A stretch of DNA of 64,000 nt from Mesorhizobium sp. M8A.F.Ca.ET.218.01.1.1 (GCF_004791165.1 NZ_SRUZ01000004.1:186001-250000); one strand, 5' to 3'; positions 1 through 12,458 are shown, counted from the first letter of the stretch. Notes: generated by a model from the sequence alone, not told the origin. Program-made: numbers and translations.

Positions 1-219
1 ATGCCGAACCATCACATCACCAAGCCGGTGCTGATCGGTGAAATCCAGGCCAATGGCCAATTCGAAACGGTTTCGAAGACACCGGGCCTGGTGATGGGCG
101 ACGAATGGTCCGACTACCTGCCCGACTCCAAGGACCTGATTTCCGATTGGCGCGCGCCGCTCAGCTGCGGCAACTTCAACGTCAAAACCGGCAAGTGCGG
201 CGGCAAGGGCACGAACTGA
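1..219 (+). CDS. urtA: UrtA, urea ABC transporter substrate-binding protein (C-terminal end only)
   Basis: Only the last 72 codons lie in the window; the ATG at base 1 is probably an internal methionine. The tail (HHITKPVLIGEIQANGQF, then a run ending in CGGKGTN) resembles the C-terminus of the periplasmic urea-binding protein UrtA, where the motif TKPV-IGEIQ-DGQF is typical. The call is supported mainly by what follows: two branched-chain-type permeases and two ATPases in urt order. UrtA would bind urea (or short amides) in the periplasm and deliver it to UrtB/UrtC. The N-terminal lipoprotein or secretion signal cannot be seen. About 107 bases separate its stop from urtB. Confidence 0.85.
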   Translation: MPNHHITKPVLIGEIQANGQFETVSKTPGLVMGDEWSDYLPDSKDLISDWRAPLSCGNFNVKTGKCGGKGTN

Positions 220-326
220 TCCTCCCCGGGCTGGACCTTCGGGTCCACGCCCAAGACCGCGCGCGTCCGGACAGTTCCTCCACTGTCCGGACGCCAACTT
301 CAACCTTCAATGGTCACCGAAAGCCG

Positions 327-1943
327 ATGAAGATTCTCCACGCGATTGGCCTGACGCTTCTGTTCCTGCTGACGACGCTGTCGTCTTCGGGCGCTGCGGA
401 AGCCGATCTGCGTGCCATCATCGCCAAATTCGCGACAGTAACGGACTTTTCCGAAACAGGAGCTGTCGTTCAAGAGTTGACGGCCACAGGCGATCCGGCT
501 GTCGAACGGCCGCTTGCTGCATTGGCGGACGGCAATCTTTACGTTCGTACGGCCGACTCGATGGTGTTTGTCGGCAAGGAAGGCGACGAAAACGTCCAGC
601 TTTTCGACCCGCTGAGCGGCGAGCCAGCAGGCGAGGCCTCCGAGGACGACATAACCAAGATCAGCGTCAACAACACGTTGCGCCGCACGATCCGCGATGC
701 ATTGGGCACGTTGACGCTTGGTTCCAAGGATCCGACGGTCCGCATCGCCGCCGCGGACACCATGTTCAAGACACCGGACGCCGCCAATATCGGCCCGCTC
801 GACGCAGCCATCGCCAGTGAAAGCGTGGCAAGCGTCAAGGCTTTGCTGGAACAGGCGCGTGCCGCTTCCATTCTGGTTTCAGACAAGCCCGACGCAGACA
901 AGCTCGCCGCAATCGCCCTGATCGGTGCGCGCGGCGACCGCGATGCTGTTTCGCTGCTCACCTCGGTCGAGGCCAACGCCTCTGGAGCGGTCAAGGACGC
1001 GGCGACGGCTGCGATCGCAAACATCAATTCGACGCTGGCCTTGTGGGATGCCGGCCAGAACATCTGGTATGGGATATCGCTGGGTTCGGTGCTGCTGCTG
1101 GCAGCGATCGGGCTTGCGATCACGTTCGGCGTCATGGGCGTCATCAACATGGCACATGGCGAGATGGTGATGCTCGGCGCCTACACGACTTTCGTCGTCC
1201 AGCAGGTGATCCGCACGTCCTTTCCCGGCCTCTTTGACTGGTCGCTGGTGATCGCGCTGCCGCTTGCCTTCCTGGTTGCGGCATTCGTCGGTCTCATCAT
1301 CGAGCGCGGCGTCATCCGCTTTCTTTACGGCCGGCCGCTGGAGACGCTGCTGGCGACCTGGGGCGTATCGCTGATCCTGCAGCAGGCGGTGCGCTCGATC
1401 TTCGGACCGACCAACCAGGAGGTCGGCAATCCGTCCTGGATGTCCGGCTCATTCGACGTCGGACAACTGGCCATCACCTGGAACCGGCTGTGGATACTGG
1501 TGTTCGCGCTCACGGTGTTCGGCATGTTGGTCTACGTGATGAAGCGCACGCCCTGGGGCCTGCAGATGCGCGCAGTCACCGCCAATCGGCGCATGGCCGC
1601 CTCGATGGGCATCAGGACGCCGTGGGTCGACGCGCTGACTTTCGCGCTGGGGTCCGGCATTGCCGGTATTGCAGGCGTCGCGCTCAGCCAGATCGACAAT
1701 GTTTCGCCCAATCTCGGCCGCGGCTACATCATCGACAGTTTCATGGTCGTCGTCTTCGGCGGTGTCGGCAATCTCTGGGGCACGCTGGTCGGCGCCTTCT
1801 CGCTCGGCATTGTCAACAAGGTTCTCGAACCCTATGCCGGCGCCGTGCTCGGCAAGATCGTCGTGCTGGTGCTGATCATCCTTTTCATCCAGAAGCGCCC
1901 GCGCGGCCTGTTCGCGCTCAAGGGCAGGGCGGTGGAAGCATGA
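327..1943 (+). CDS. urtB: UrtB, urea ABC transporter permease with long periplasmic N-terminal domain
   Basis: The 538-residue product begins at the ATG followed by a signal-like stretch (MKILHAIGLTLLFLLTTLSS); a longer in-frame reading upstream overlaps urtA and has no similarity to anything expected, so I reject it. Residues about 25-240 form a soluble, helical-repeat-like region, as in other proteobacterial UrtB proteins that are longer than ordinary LivH permeases. From about residue 240 there are roughly eight membrane segments with the LivH-type motif GVMGVINMAHGEMVMLGAY. It forms half of the membrane channel with UrtC. The stop overlaps the urtC start (ATGA), which implies coupled translation. 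Confidence 0.93.
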   Translation: MKILHAIGLTLLFLLTTLSSSGAAEADLRAIIAKFATVTDFSETGAVVQELTATGDPAVERPLAALADGNLYVRTADSMVFVGKEGDENVQLFDPLSGEPAGEASEDDITKISVNNTLRRTIRDALGTLTLGSKDPTVRIAAADTMFKTPDAANIGPLDAAIASESVASVKALLEQARAASILVSDKPDADKLAAIALIGARGDRDAVSLLTSVEANASGAVKDAATAAIANINSTLALWDAGQNIWYGISLGSVLLLAAIGLAITFGVMGVINMAHGEMVMLGAYTTFVVQQVIRTSFPGLFDWSLVIALPLAFLVAAFVGLIIERGVIRFLYGRPLETLLATWGVSLILQQAVRSIFGPTNQEVGNPSWMSGSFDVGQLAITWNRLWILVFALTVFGMLVYVMKRTPWGLQMRAVTANRRMAASMGIRTPWVDALTFALGSGIAGIAGVALSQIDNVSPNLGRGYIIDSFMVVVFGGVGNLWGTLVGAFSLGIVNKVLEPYAGAVLGKIVVLVLIILFIQKRPRGLFALKGRAVEA

Positions 1944-3175
1944 TGTCAGGACGCTTCTTCGCCGCGGGTGCCAACCGCCGCATCGCCATCACCATTTTCG
2001 CCCTGCTGGCGGTGGCCGTCATCGTGCCGCTGCTCAACCTGGCTGTTTCGCCAACCAGCGCCTTCTACGTGCCGTCCTACATAGTCGCGCTGACCGGCAA
2101 GTATCTCTGCTACGCGCTGCTGGCGCTGTCGCTCGATCTGGTCTGGGGCTATTGCGGCATCCTTTCGCTTGGCCACGGCGCCTTCTTCGCGCTCGGCGGC
2201 TATGCGATGGGCATGTATCTGATGCGCCAGATCGGTTCGCGCGGCGTCTATGGCAATCCGATCCTGCCTGATTTCATGGTGTTCCTGAACTACAAGCAAT
2301 TGCCGTGGTTCTGGACCGGGTTCGACCATTTCTGGTTCGCGGCAATCATGGTGCTGGCGGTGCCCGGCCTGCTTGCCTTCGTCTTCGGCTGGTTCGCCTT
2401 CCGCAGCCGCGTCACCGGCGTCTATCTCTCGATCATCACCCAGGCGATGACCTATGCGCTGCTGCTCGCCTTCTTCCGCAATGACATGGGCTTCGGCGGC
2501 AACAACGGGCTCACCGATTTCAAGGATATTCTGGGCTTTAACGTGCAGGCCGACGCGACCCGTTCGGCGCTGTTCGCGGCCAGCGCGGTAATGCTCGCGC
2601 TCGCCGTTTTCATCACCTGGGCGATCGTCGGCTCCAAATACGGCAAGCTGCTGATGGCCGTGCGCGACGCGGAGAGCCGCACGCGGTTCCTCGGCTGGCG
2701 GGCGGAGAACGTGAAACTGTTCGCCTTCACCGTTTCGGCCGTCATGGCAGGCATTGCCGGCGCGCTCTACGTGCCGCAGGTCGGCATCATCAATCCCGGC
2801 GAATTCGAACCGTCCAATTCGATCGAGGTGGTGATCTGGGCGGCGGTGGGCGGACGCGGCACCATCGTCGGGCCGATCATCGGCGCGCTGCTCGTCAATG
2901 CCGGCAAATCCTGGTTCACCGGTGTGCTGCCGGAATTCTGGCTGTTCGCGCTGGGCGGCCTGTTCGTCGCCGTCACCTTGCTCCTGCCGAAGGGCATAAT
3001 CGGCATGTGGGACAGTTGGCGCGGCAATGCCAGGGCATTGCGCGTAGCTTCCCTCGCTGACGAAGCCGGCACCGAGGTGAGAGTCGCATCCGCCACCTCG
3101 AAGCCTGCTCGATCGCCGGCGAGAAATCCAGGCGAATGGTCCTGGTCTGATCCCGAACCGCAGGCTGCGGAGTAA
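1940..3175 (+). CDS. urtC: UrtC, urea ABC transporter permease
   Basis: LivM-family permease of 411 residues and partner of UrtB. About nine hydrophobic segments are visible, with the LivM-type motif LDLVWGYCGILSLGHGAFFALGGY (shown here only to name it by its core GYCGILSLGHG) near residues 70-85 and the EAA-type region FLGWRAENVKLFAFT later. The start is the first of two adjacent ATGs and overlaps the urtB stop by four bases. The last 50 or so residues form a hydrophilic tail rich in Ala, Arg and Pro (KPARSPARNPGEWSWSDP) that is longer than in most family members; its role is unknown. urtD starts six bases after its stop. Confidence 0.93.
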   Translation: MMSGRFFAAGANRRIAITIFALLAVAVIVPLLNLAVSPTSAFYVPSYIVALTGKYLCYALLALSLDLVWGYCGILSLGHGAFFALGGYAMGMYLMRQIGSRGVYGNPILPDFMVFLNYKQLPWFWTGFDHFWFAAIMVLAVPGLLAFVFGWFAFRSRVTGVYLSIITQAMTYALLLAFFRNDMGFGGNNGLTDFKDILGFNVQADATRSALFAASAVMLALAVFITWAIVGSKYGKLLMAVRDAESRTRFLGWRAENVKLFAFTVSAVMAGIAGALYVPQVGIINPGEFEPSNSIEVVIWAAVGGRGTIVGPIIGALLVNAGKSWFTGVLPEFWLFALGGLFVAVTLLLPKGIIGMWDSWRGNARALRVASLADEAGTEVRVASATSKPARSPARNPGEWSWSDPEPQAAE

Positions 3176-3181
3176 GCGGCC

Positions 3182-3928
3182 ATGAGCAAGTCCAACACAA
3201 TCCTCTATCTCGACGGCGTCTCGGTATCCTTCGACGGCTTTCGCGCCATCAACAATCTGTCGCTGGTGCTCGACAAAGGCGAGATGCGCGCCATTATCGG
3301 CCCCAACGGCGCCGGCAAGACGACGATGATGGACATCGTCACCGGCAAGACGCGACCCGACGAAGGCGAAGTGTTCTTCGACGGCCAGGTGGACCTCACC
3401 AGGCATGACGAAGCCGAGATCGCCATGATGGGCATCGGCCGCAAATTCCAGAAGCCGACCGTCTTCGAAAGCCACACGATCGAGGAAAACCTGATGCTGG
3501 CGCTGAAGGGGCCGCGCTCGATCTTCCCGGCGCTGTTCCACCGCCAATCGCCCGCCGAGACGCGACGGATCGACGAGATTCTTGGCATCATCCGGTTGGG
3601 CGACAAGCGTCATGACCTGGCGGCCAATCTTAGCCACGGCCAGAAGCAGTGGCTTGAGATCGGCATGCTCTTGGCCCAGGATCCGAAGTTGCTTCTGGTC
3701 GACGAGCCGGTCGCCGGCATGACCGATGCCGAGACCGAGGAAACCGCGCGGCTGCTCAGGGACATCGCCCGTGACCATTCGGTCATCGTCGTCGAGCACG
3801 ACATGCATTTCGTGCGCGAACTCGGCGTCAAGGTCACCTGCCTGCATGAGGGCTCGGTGCTCTCCGAAGGGACGCTCGATTTCGTATCGGCCGACGAGCG
3901 CGTCGTCGAAGTCTATCTGGGGAGATGA
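3182..3928 (+). CDS. urtD: UrtD, urea ABC transporter ATP-binding protein
   Basis: LivG-type ATPase, 248 residues. It has Walker A GPNGAGKTT near residue 40, the signature as LSHGQKQWLEIG, Walker B LLLVDEPVAG and the switch-region histidine in VVEHDMHFV. It energises urea import together with UrtE. The replacement of the usual LSGGQ by LSHGQ is normal for UrtD/LivG. It lies six bases after urtC and 69 bases before urtE. Confidence 0.94.
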   Translation: MSKSNTILYLDGVSVSFDGFRAINNLSLVLDKGEMRAIIGPNGAGKTTMMDIVTGKTRPDEGEVFFDGQVDLTRHDEAEIAMMGIGRKFQKPTVFESHTIEENLMLALKGPRSIFPALFHRQSPAETRRIDEILGIIRLGDKRHDLAANLSHGQKQWLEIGMLLAQDPKLLLVDEPVAGMTDAETEETARLLRDIARDHSVIVVEHDMHFVRELGVKVTCLHEGSVLSEGTLDFVSADERVVEVYLGR

Positions 3929-3997
3929 GCATGGTCTGGCGGGTGCAATTCCATCACTTCGACATGTCGTTTCTTCGGTTCTGGAGAAGGCGCTGAC

Positions 3998-4693
3998 ATG
4001 CTCGAAGTTTCCAATGCCACGCTCCATTACGGCGCCGCCCAGGCGCTGCGTGGCGTGTCGCTGAAGGCGGCTGCCGGCCAGATCACCTGCGTGCTCGGCC
4101 GCAACGGCGTCGGCAAGACAAGTTTGATGAGATCGATCGTCGGCCATCACCGGCTGACGAGCGGAAGCGTTGCCTTCGAGGGGAAGGCGCTCGACCGGAG
4201 CGCGGCGTATGACCGCGCCCGGTCGGGCATCGCATTCGTGCCGCAGGGCAGGGAGATCTTTCCGCTGCTCAGCGTGCGCGAAAACCTCGAATCCGGCTTC
4301 GCGCCCTTGAGGCGCGCCGACCGCGACGTGCCGGCGCACGTCTTCGAGCTGTTTCCGGTGCTGAGGCAGATGCTTGGCCGCCGTGGCGGCGATCTTTCCG
4401 GCGGTCAACAGCAGCAGTTGGCCATCGGCAGGGCGCTGGTAATGCGGCCGAAGCTGCTGGTGCTCGACGAGCCGACCGAAGGCATCCAGCCCTCCGTTAT
4501 CAAGGACATCGGCCGCGCCATACGTTATCTGCGCGACCAGGCCGGCATCGCTGTGTTGCTGGTCGAACAGTATCTCGACTTCTGCCGAGAGCTTGCCGAC
4601 GAGGTCAACATCATGGATCGCGGCCAGATCGTCCACACCGGCCCGGCGCAAGATTTAGACCGGGCTGATGTTCGCAAATTCCTCACGGTCTAG
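3998..4693 (+). CDS. urtE: UrtE, urea ABC transporter ATP-binding protein
   Basis: LivF-type ATPase, 231 residues, last gene of the urea-transport operon. Walker A is GRNGVGKTS, the signature is LSGGQQQQLAIGRAL and Walker B is LLVLDEPTEGI; the switch histidine is replaced by Gln (LLVEQYLDF), as is usual in LivF/UrtE proteins. The start is preceded by a GGAG ribosome site (TCTGGAGAAGG). In other bacteria the urt operon is induced by nitrogen limitation and sits beside urease genes; no urease gene is present downstream here. Confidence 0.94.
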   Translation: MLEVSNATLHYGAAQALRGVSLKAAAGQITCVLGRNGVGKTSLMRSIVGHHRLTSGSVAFEGKALDRSAAYDRARSGIAFVPQGREIFPLLSVRENLESGFAPLRRADRDVPAHVFELFPVLRQMLGRRGGDLSGGQQQQLAIGRALVMRPKLLVLDEPTEGIQPSVIKDIGRAIRYLRDQAGIAVLLVEQYLDFCRELADEVNIMDRGQIVHTGPAQDLDRADVRKFLTV

Positions 4694-4953
4694 AATCGGC
4701 ACTGGACTTCAGTTGAAGATTTGAAGTTCTTGGCAAGTCCAATATTTCTTCCATCCATCATCCGCGTCTCTGGCACACGCGATGTCGCATGCTAGTCTTT
4801 TCCAGGCTTTGTGAGTCGGCCGCTTCCGTATCAGTCTGGTTATCGCAGATCGAGGCGCGGCGAAGGTTCTGCAAGTTCCACGCAAGCAAGGCTTCCTAGC
4901 TTCCCGATCTCTGTCGTTCAAACGCGTTTGGGCACACAGGCTAAGGGACAGCC

Positions 4954-5130
4954 ATGGAACGTTACGTCGAGGACTACCAGAAGCGGCGGCTTACCGAACG
5001 TGTCGACATCATTGCCGCCATCAATATCTTGAGGTCACAGGGCTGCGACTACGATGATCTGATCGAGGAGATCACCAAGGTCTTCTACGTCGACCTCGAT
5101 GCCTTCAATGAAATCGTCATGGCCGCCTAG
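4954..5130 (+). CDS. small conserved-type hypothetical protein, 58 residues
   Basis: A short reading frame starting with ATG after an AAGGGA ribosome site; product begins MERYVEDYQKRRLTERVD and ends NEIVMAA. It is acidic, soluble and predicted mostly helical, with no signal peptide or membrane segment. The composition and codon use look like real coding sequence, and similar short proteins are found in rhizobia, but I do not recognise a function. It stands alone in a 476-base space between urtE and the convergent cyclase gene; the 260 bases before it hold no other gene I can support. Confidence 0.6.
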   Translation: MERYVEDYQKRRLTERVDIIAAINILRSQGCDYDDLIEEITKVFYVDLDAFNEIVMAA

Positions 5131-5169
5131 GGGCAGTCTTCGATCACAGACTCGCCATGATGCGAGTGA

Positions 5170-6318
5170 TTAGCTCGCGCGCCGGAATGGCGAGGCGATG
5201 ACGCGGTTGCGGCCTCCGCGCTTGGCGTCGTAGAGCGCCTTGTCGGCGGCGCTGAGCACCTTGTCCAAGCTGAGGCCCTCCTTGCTGCCAAACGCAAATC
5301 CGGCGCTGACCGTGCAGGTGAGCGAGCCGGTTTCGGTTTCTATCAACCGCATCGCGAAAGCCGCCCGGATGCGCTCAGCTGATTCCTCGACCGTCTCCGG
5401 CAGAGTGCGCCTCAGCACCAGTGCGAATTCCTCGCCGCCCATGCGCGCGGCGACGTCGGCCGATCGAAGGTTGGCTGCCAACTCTCTGGCGAACACCTTC
5501 AGCACCTCGTCGCCCGCCGCGTGGCCGAATTCGTCGTTGATGGCTTTGAAATTGTCGAGGTCGAAGACGACCACGGCGGTAAAGGCGCCGACCGGAATAT
5601 GGCCATGCATGTCGAACAGGGCGCGCCGGTTGAGCAGGCCGGTCAGGGGATCCGTCAGGGCGTTGCGGTGGTGGTGCCGCGCCAGACGCCCCTGGTTGAG
5701 GGCAAGCGAAAGTGCCCCAATACCCGTCATGCTGGCGATCACCACGATCAGGCTGAGCTCTTCCGCCCAATTGCTTGGCGCGTGGCCGAGCACTAGTTTT
5801 CCGTCCCAGGCGAGAACCATGGCGCAGAGCGAGAAGGACGTGGCCGTGGCCGAATAGAGCGTGGTGATGCCGATCGTCAAGGCGGGCGCCTCATCGCGGC
5901 CTCTCCAATATTCGAACGCCGTGGCGAACAGGAGCAAGGCGGCGAACATGTTCTCGAACATGAAGCCGAGGCCGTCATAGCCCAAAGCCATGGGAGGCAG
6001 CGCTATCGCCAGGGAAACGCAACCCCACAGCGCCCGCGGCAGCGGCGAGCCGCCGGTGCGGAACTGATAGGCGGCACCCAGCATGGCCGAAAAGCCGATC
6101 AGCAGGAACGCCGAGGTGGCGATGCCGAGCAGGCGCCCGGGCATGTCGATATAGGCGTCATAGATGAAAATATCGCCAACCACGAACACCAGGCTGATCG
6201 CCCATGTCAGCAGGAACTTTTCCGAGCGGGCGGTCAGCCACATGCCGAACAGCGTCAGGCTGAGGCAAGCGGCGGAGAAACCGACAGCGAGCAGAAGTGA
6301 AGTGTAGTCGAGCGACAT
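5170..6318 (-). CDS. membrane-bound diguanylate cyclase (GGDEF)
   Basis: A 382-residue protein that makes cyclic di-GMP from two GTP. Residues 1-205 hold about six membrane segments and act as an unidentified sensor. The catalytic domain spans about 215-378: LTDPLTGLLNRRALF near 221-235, metal-binding Asp in FDLDNFK (253-255), and GGEEF at 294-298, so the active-site loop is intact. A product-inhibition I-site RSAD lies at 285-288, five residues before it. I chose the ATG preceded by GGGAAAGAGGGC; a longer in-frame reading would run into the DUF72 gene. It is transcribed convergently with the 58-residue gene. Confidence 0.92.
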   Translation of the reverse strand: MSLDYTSLLLAVGFSAACLSLTLFGMWLTARSEKFLLTWAISLVFVVGDIFIYDAYIDMPGRLLGIATSAFLLIGFSAMLGAAYQFRTGGSPLPRALWGCVSLAIALPPMALGYDGLGFMFENMFAALLLFATAFEYWRGRDEAPALTIGITTLYSATATSFSLCAMVLAWDGKLVLGHAPSNWAEELSLIVVIASMTGIGALSLALNQGRLARHHHRNALTDPLTGLLNRRALFDMHGHIPVGAFTAVVVFDLDNFKAINDEFGHAAGDEVLKVFARELAANLRSADVAARMGGEEFALVLRRTLPETVEESAERIRAAFAMRLIETETGSLTCTVSAGFAFGSKEGLSLDKVLSAADKALYDAKRGGRNRVIASPFRRAS

Positions 6319-6500
6319 GCCCCTCTTTCCCTGCCGGCGACGGCTCCAGCTCTGCAGCTTGGCGTCGGAGTATTCATGCGGCAAGGAAGTGTCGATAAGG
6401 TTACGATCACGGCGAAGATGCCCAGGAATAGGCGCTTTGCTGCGCCCAAAACGCATGGGCGACGCACTATAGTGGGTGCTGGAAACCGACTGATGCTTTT

Positions 6501-7307
6501 TCAGTCGCTTACGCGCTTCATCAGCGCCATTGCCCCGAACGGCGCGCGCACCTTGCCCTCGGTGATGAAGTAGAGGAAGACGTCGCGCGGCTGGACCGGG
6601 GCGTCGGTAGCGGGGTCGGCGCGCCGCAGATCGGCCGGCTGCTTGCCTTCCGCCCAGATTTTTGCGCGCGCCGCCCATTCGTCGATGCCCTTTGGCGTGT
6701 AGCAGTCGGGATTGTCGTCGCTGCCGGTCTGCAACCGCGCATAGACGAAATCGCCGGTGATATCGGCGATGTCAGGATATTTGGCATGGTCGGCATAGAC
6801 GATCGCCGCCTTGTATTTGCGCGCGAGTGCGGCGAACTCCGGCACGATGAAGCTGTCGTTGCGCACTTCGAGCGCGTGGCGCAGCGCGACGCCGTCCTGC
6901 TTTTCCGGCAGCAGTTTCAGAAACGCCTCGAAATCGTCAGGGTCGAATTTCTTGGTCGGCGCGAACTGCCACAGGATCGGGCCGAGCTTGTCGCCGAGCG
7001 CGGCCACGCCGGAACCGAGGAAACGCATCATCGATTCACCGGCTTCGCCCAGCACACGCCGATTGGTGACGAAGCGGTTGCCTTTCAGCGAATAGACGAA
7101 ACCGTCTGGCGCCTCGTTGGCCCATTTGACGAAGGTCGGCTCCTTGAAGCTCGAATAATAGGTGCCGTTGACCTCGATGCTCGGCACTTGCCGGCTGGCG
7201 TAGTTCAGTTGCTTGGCCTTCGACAACTTGTCCGGATAGAAGGACGTGTCCCAAGGCTCGAAGGTCCAGCCGCCCATGCCGGCGCGGATTGTTCCCGATT
7301 TGCTCAT
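6501..7307 (-). CDS. DUF72 (YecE-like) family protein
   Basis: A 268-residue cytoplasmic protein of the DUF72 family, which has a TIM-barrel-like fold. Family features seen: GMGGWTFEPWDTSFYP near the N-terminus, YASRQVPSIEVNGTYYS, LKGNRFVTN, LGPILWQFAP and ALEVRNDSF, and VYADHAKYP. No reaction has been firmly established for the family. It has no signal or membrane segment. The gene lies 183 bases upstream (in its own direction) of the cyclase gene and 28 bases after the acetyltransferase gene, so the three may be co-transcribed. Confidence 0.88.
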   Translation of the reverse strand: MSKSGTIRAGMGGWTFEPWDTSFYPDKLSKAKQLNYASRQVPSIEVNGTYYSSFKEPTFVKWANEAPDGFVYSLKGNRFVTNRRVLGEAGESMMRFLGSGVAALGDKLGPILWQFAPTKKFDPDDFEAFLKLLPEKQDGVALRHALEVRNDSFIVPEFAALARKYKAAIVYADHAKYPDIADITGDFVYARLQTGSDDNPDCYTPKGIDEWAARAKIWAEGKQPADLRRADPATDAPVQPRDVFLYFITEGKVRAPFGAMALMKRVSD

Positions 7308-7335
7308 CGTCGTCCTCCCAGATTTCTAAAAGCGA

Positions 7336-7841
7336 TCAAGCCGCGGTGGGCCTGTCGACGGGTTTGGCCATGTCGACCAGTACCCACCCTGGCCGATAGG
7401 GATTGGGTCGGCGACCCGTTTCGTGAAAACCATAGGCGAGATAGAGCGCGATGTTCCGTTCCATCTTGGCGTTGGTGTAGAGCCGCACCTCCGGCAGGCC
7501 CCACAGACTTGCCTGTTCATCCGCGTGATTGAGTAACGCGATGCCAAATCCCTTGCCTTGGGAGCCGGGGGCGACCGCGACGGAGAAGATCATGACGTGG
7601 TCGGGATGGCGCTCCAGCGTGATTAGCCCGGCAAGCGTGGCGTCCCTCTCCAGCAGCCAGACCTCGCCCTGGGCGACGCGCGGTGCGTAGTCCTCGGTAA
7701 CCGGGATCGGTGGCGCGTCGAGTATCGCGTTGTAGGGGGCATAGGCCGCTTGAGTCAGCGCGACGATCGCGGCGAGATCTTCTGGGCGGGCAAGCCTCAC
7801 GCCAAAGCTGCTCTGGACCGTGATGCGACCATCCCTACCCA

Positions 7842-7845
<4 letters not shown>
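7336..7845 (-). CDS. GNAT-family N-acetyltransferase
   Basis: A 169-residue GNAT protein. The acetyl-CoA pyrophosphate loop is visible as [22 protein letters not shown] (core QGKGFG) near residues 90-110, followed by the usual [23 protein letters not shown]-terminal motif. The substrate cannot be told from sequence. Two adjacent ATG codons are possible; the second (7842) and the first both overlap the uvrA stop, so translation is probably coupled to uvrA. Confidence 0.9.
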
Positions 7846-10763
<2,918 letters not shown>

Positions 10764-10915
10764 CGCCGGTCGCCGCCTCAGATCTGGAATTCATGGGATT
10801 GGCGGGTTTTTCCCGGCCATCCCCTATGTAGGTCTTTTTGCCGCCACGTCGAGAGACGCCACAACTCCCGACAGAAGTCGTTTAACCGTCTTTCGCGCGA
10901 AGGGGCAAGCGCAAA

Positions 10916-10930
10916 GAACAAAGACCGAAC
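10916..10930 (-). promoter_or_regulatory. LexA-type SOS box upstream of uvrA
   Basis: The plus strand reads GAAC, seven bases, GAAC; read towards uvrA it is GTTCGGTCTTTGTTC. This matches the LexA target of alphaproteobacteria (direct repeat GTTC-N7-GTTC). A TTGTCA element just upstream on the minus strand could be a -35 box. It predicts induction of uvrA by DNA damage. Confidence 0.82.
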
Positions 10931-11384
10931 ACGCTCCTGACAAAGCTGTGCGGAAACTGACCCTGACGTAACCTCCCGGCGATCACATTTTTCCGTAACC
11001 GGCTATTGATGGTTGACGCGACCGGCTCACGGGGGCAGTCTCCAGAGGTCAGCGAAGCCGGCCGTCTTTCGATGGCCTCGCCGCCCCAAGGCGGCCTGCG
11101 AGACGCCGCAGGCATTTGCGATTTGCGCTTCGCGATGGCAATGTCGCAACGGACAAAAGGAGCGGAGCATGACGCCACCGGACAGTCCCCCAGGGCTCCA
11201 CGTCTCGTTGGAGCCGAGGCAGGCATAAGTGCCAGGGTATAGCGTTTGCGCCACCAGACAAACCGTGACCTGCCATATCCCCCAAAATTAGAGACTGTTA
11301 GTCGGATCGTCGGCTGAATGCCGCGAAGCATCCGAAATCCAACGCCGGCAGTACACTCCCGGCAAAAAATGGATTTGAGATCCA

Positions 11385-11422
11385 GAAAAGCCCCGTCCGT
11401 TTGCCCCAGGCACGGCGGGGCT
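11385..11422 (-). terminator. rho-independent terminator after the small exported protein gene
   Basis: Inverted repeat AGCCCCG / CGGGGCT with a 20-base loop. Read on the minus strand it is followed by TTTTC, which fits termination of the gene at 11466-11765. The other strand has ATTCTTTT after the stem, so it may work both ways. Confidence 0.65.
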
Positions 11423-11465
11423 ATTCTTTTGGGCGGGCTCGAGTTTGCAGGACCGATCTTTTGCC

Positions 11466-11765
11466 CTACCTGGGCGGCTTGATCCCGCCAACCCCGACAT
11501 CGACCGTGATGCTGCCGGAAATCCTGACATCCGTATCGCCGATCTTGAACTGCCCGTTGCCGCTGCTAGGGAATGCGTCGTCGGGTTCGGGCACCGGGGC
11601 TGGCTTGGCGATGCGATAGTCGCCGCTCACGCCGGGCAGGGCGCCTTTCCGAGCCGACGACGAGGCGCCGTCGGCAAGTGCCGCACAGGAGAAAAGGCCG
11701 ACGATGGCGAGCACCATGGTGGCTGTGACACGGTGCAATGGTCTTGATCGATGTGCGTCGGTCAT
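11466..11765 (-). CDS. small exported protein, 99 residues
   Basis: The product has a basic N-terminus followed by a hydrophobic stretch (MVLAIVGLFSCAALADG), so a signal peptide with cleavage near residues 30-33 is likely. The mature part is about 67 residues, with a Pro-rich linker (AKPAPVPEPDDAFP) and a C-terminal part rich in Gly and Val (ISGSITVDVGVGG). I do not recognise a family. The start at 11765 has AGGGGG directly before it, which is close for a ribosome site; the internal ATG at 11717 is the alternative. It follows the clpP-like gene on the same strand by 65 bases and ends in a terminator. Confidence 0.65.
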   Translation of the reverse strand: MTDAHRSRPLHRVTATMVLAIVGLFSCAALADGASSSARKGALPGVSGDYRIAKPAPVPEPDDAFPSSGNGQFKIGDTDVRISGSITVDVGVGGIKPPR

Positions 11766-11830
11766 CCCCCTGTTATAGGGACCTGCCGCCACTTGAACCA
11801 GACCGGTATCGTCAAATCTTCGTTCTCGGG

Positions 11831-12436
11831 TCACGCCGCCTTTTTGCGGGTGTCGAAAACATGGTCGACAAGGCCCCATGCCTGGGCCTCGCGGGCCGTC
11901 ATGAAATGGTCGCGGTCGAGCGTGCGTTCGACCTCTTCATAGCTGCGGCCGCAATGCTGGGCGTAGAGTTCGGTCATGTGGCGCTTGGTCTGGCCGATGC
12001 GTTCGGCATGCCGCTGGATGTCGGAAGCTTGGCCCTGGAAGCCGCCGAGCGGCTGATGCAGCAGGATGGTGGCATTGGGCAGCGCGATCCGGCGCCCGGC
12101 CGTGCCCGCCATCAGCAGGAACGATCCCATCGACGCGGCAAAGCCCATGCACACGGTCGACACCGGGCAACTGATATATTGCATCGTGTCGTAAATGGCG
12201 AAGCCGCTGGTCACCATGCCACCCGGCGAGTTGATGTAGAGCGAAATCTCCTTCTCGGGATTGTCCGACTCCAGCGACAAAAGCTGCGCGCAGACTAGCG
12301 CTGAGACGCCGTCGTTGATCTCGCCGTTGATGAAGACGATGCGCTCGCGCAGCAGCCGCGAAAAAATGTCAAATGCACGTTCGCCGCGGCTCGATTGCTC
12401 GATCACCATCGGCACAAGACTGGCAACACCGCTCAT
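11831..12436 (-). CDS. clpP: ClpP-family serine protease paralogue
   Basis: A 201-residue ClpP homologue with the full catalytic triad: Ser102 in [11 protein letters not shown], His127 in LLHQPLGG and Asp176 in [18 protein letters not shown], which shapes the oxyanion hole, is also intact. ClpP forms tetradecameric chambers fed by ClpX or ClpA. Here it is not next to clpX or lon, as the main rhizobial clpP usually is, so it is more likely one of the extra ClpP isoforms known in rhizobia. It starts 22 bases after the SRPBCC gene on the same strand. Confidence 0.9.
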   Translation of the reverse strand: MSGVASLVPMVIEQSSRGERAFDIFSRLLRERIVFINGEINDGVSALVCAQLLSLESDNPEKEISLYINSPGGMVTSGFAIYDTMQYISCPVSTVCMGFAASMGSFLLMAGTAGRRIALPNATILLHQPLGGFQGQASDIQRHAERIGQTKRHMTELYAQHCGRSYEEVERTLDRDHFMTAREAQAWGLVDHVFDTRKKAA

Positions 12437-12458
12437 TTTTCTTCTCCAATTTCCGTGT

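Larger units (their letters stand above)
10764..11465. other. 702-base intergenic stretch between uvrA and the small exported protein gene
   Basis: This space holds the uvrA SOS box (10916-10930) and, near its end, a bidirectional-looking terminator (11385-11422). Between them I see no convincing gene. A 19-codon reading frame (start 11169, stop 11228) follows a fair ribosome site (AAAGGAGCGGAGC) and is rich in Pro (MTPPDSPPGLH); it could be a tiny gene or chance. The rest is GC-rich with no clear structure. Confidence 0.5.

Noticed and set aside
1946..4651. 901-codon minus-strand frame opposite urtC, urtD and urtE
   Set aside because: It covers three real genes and has no ribosome site or recognisable domain.
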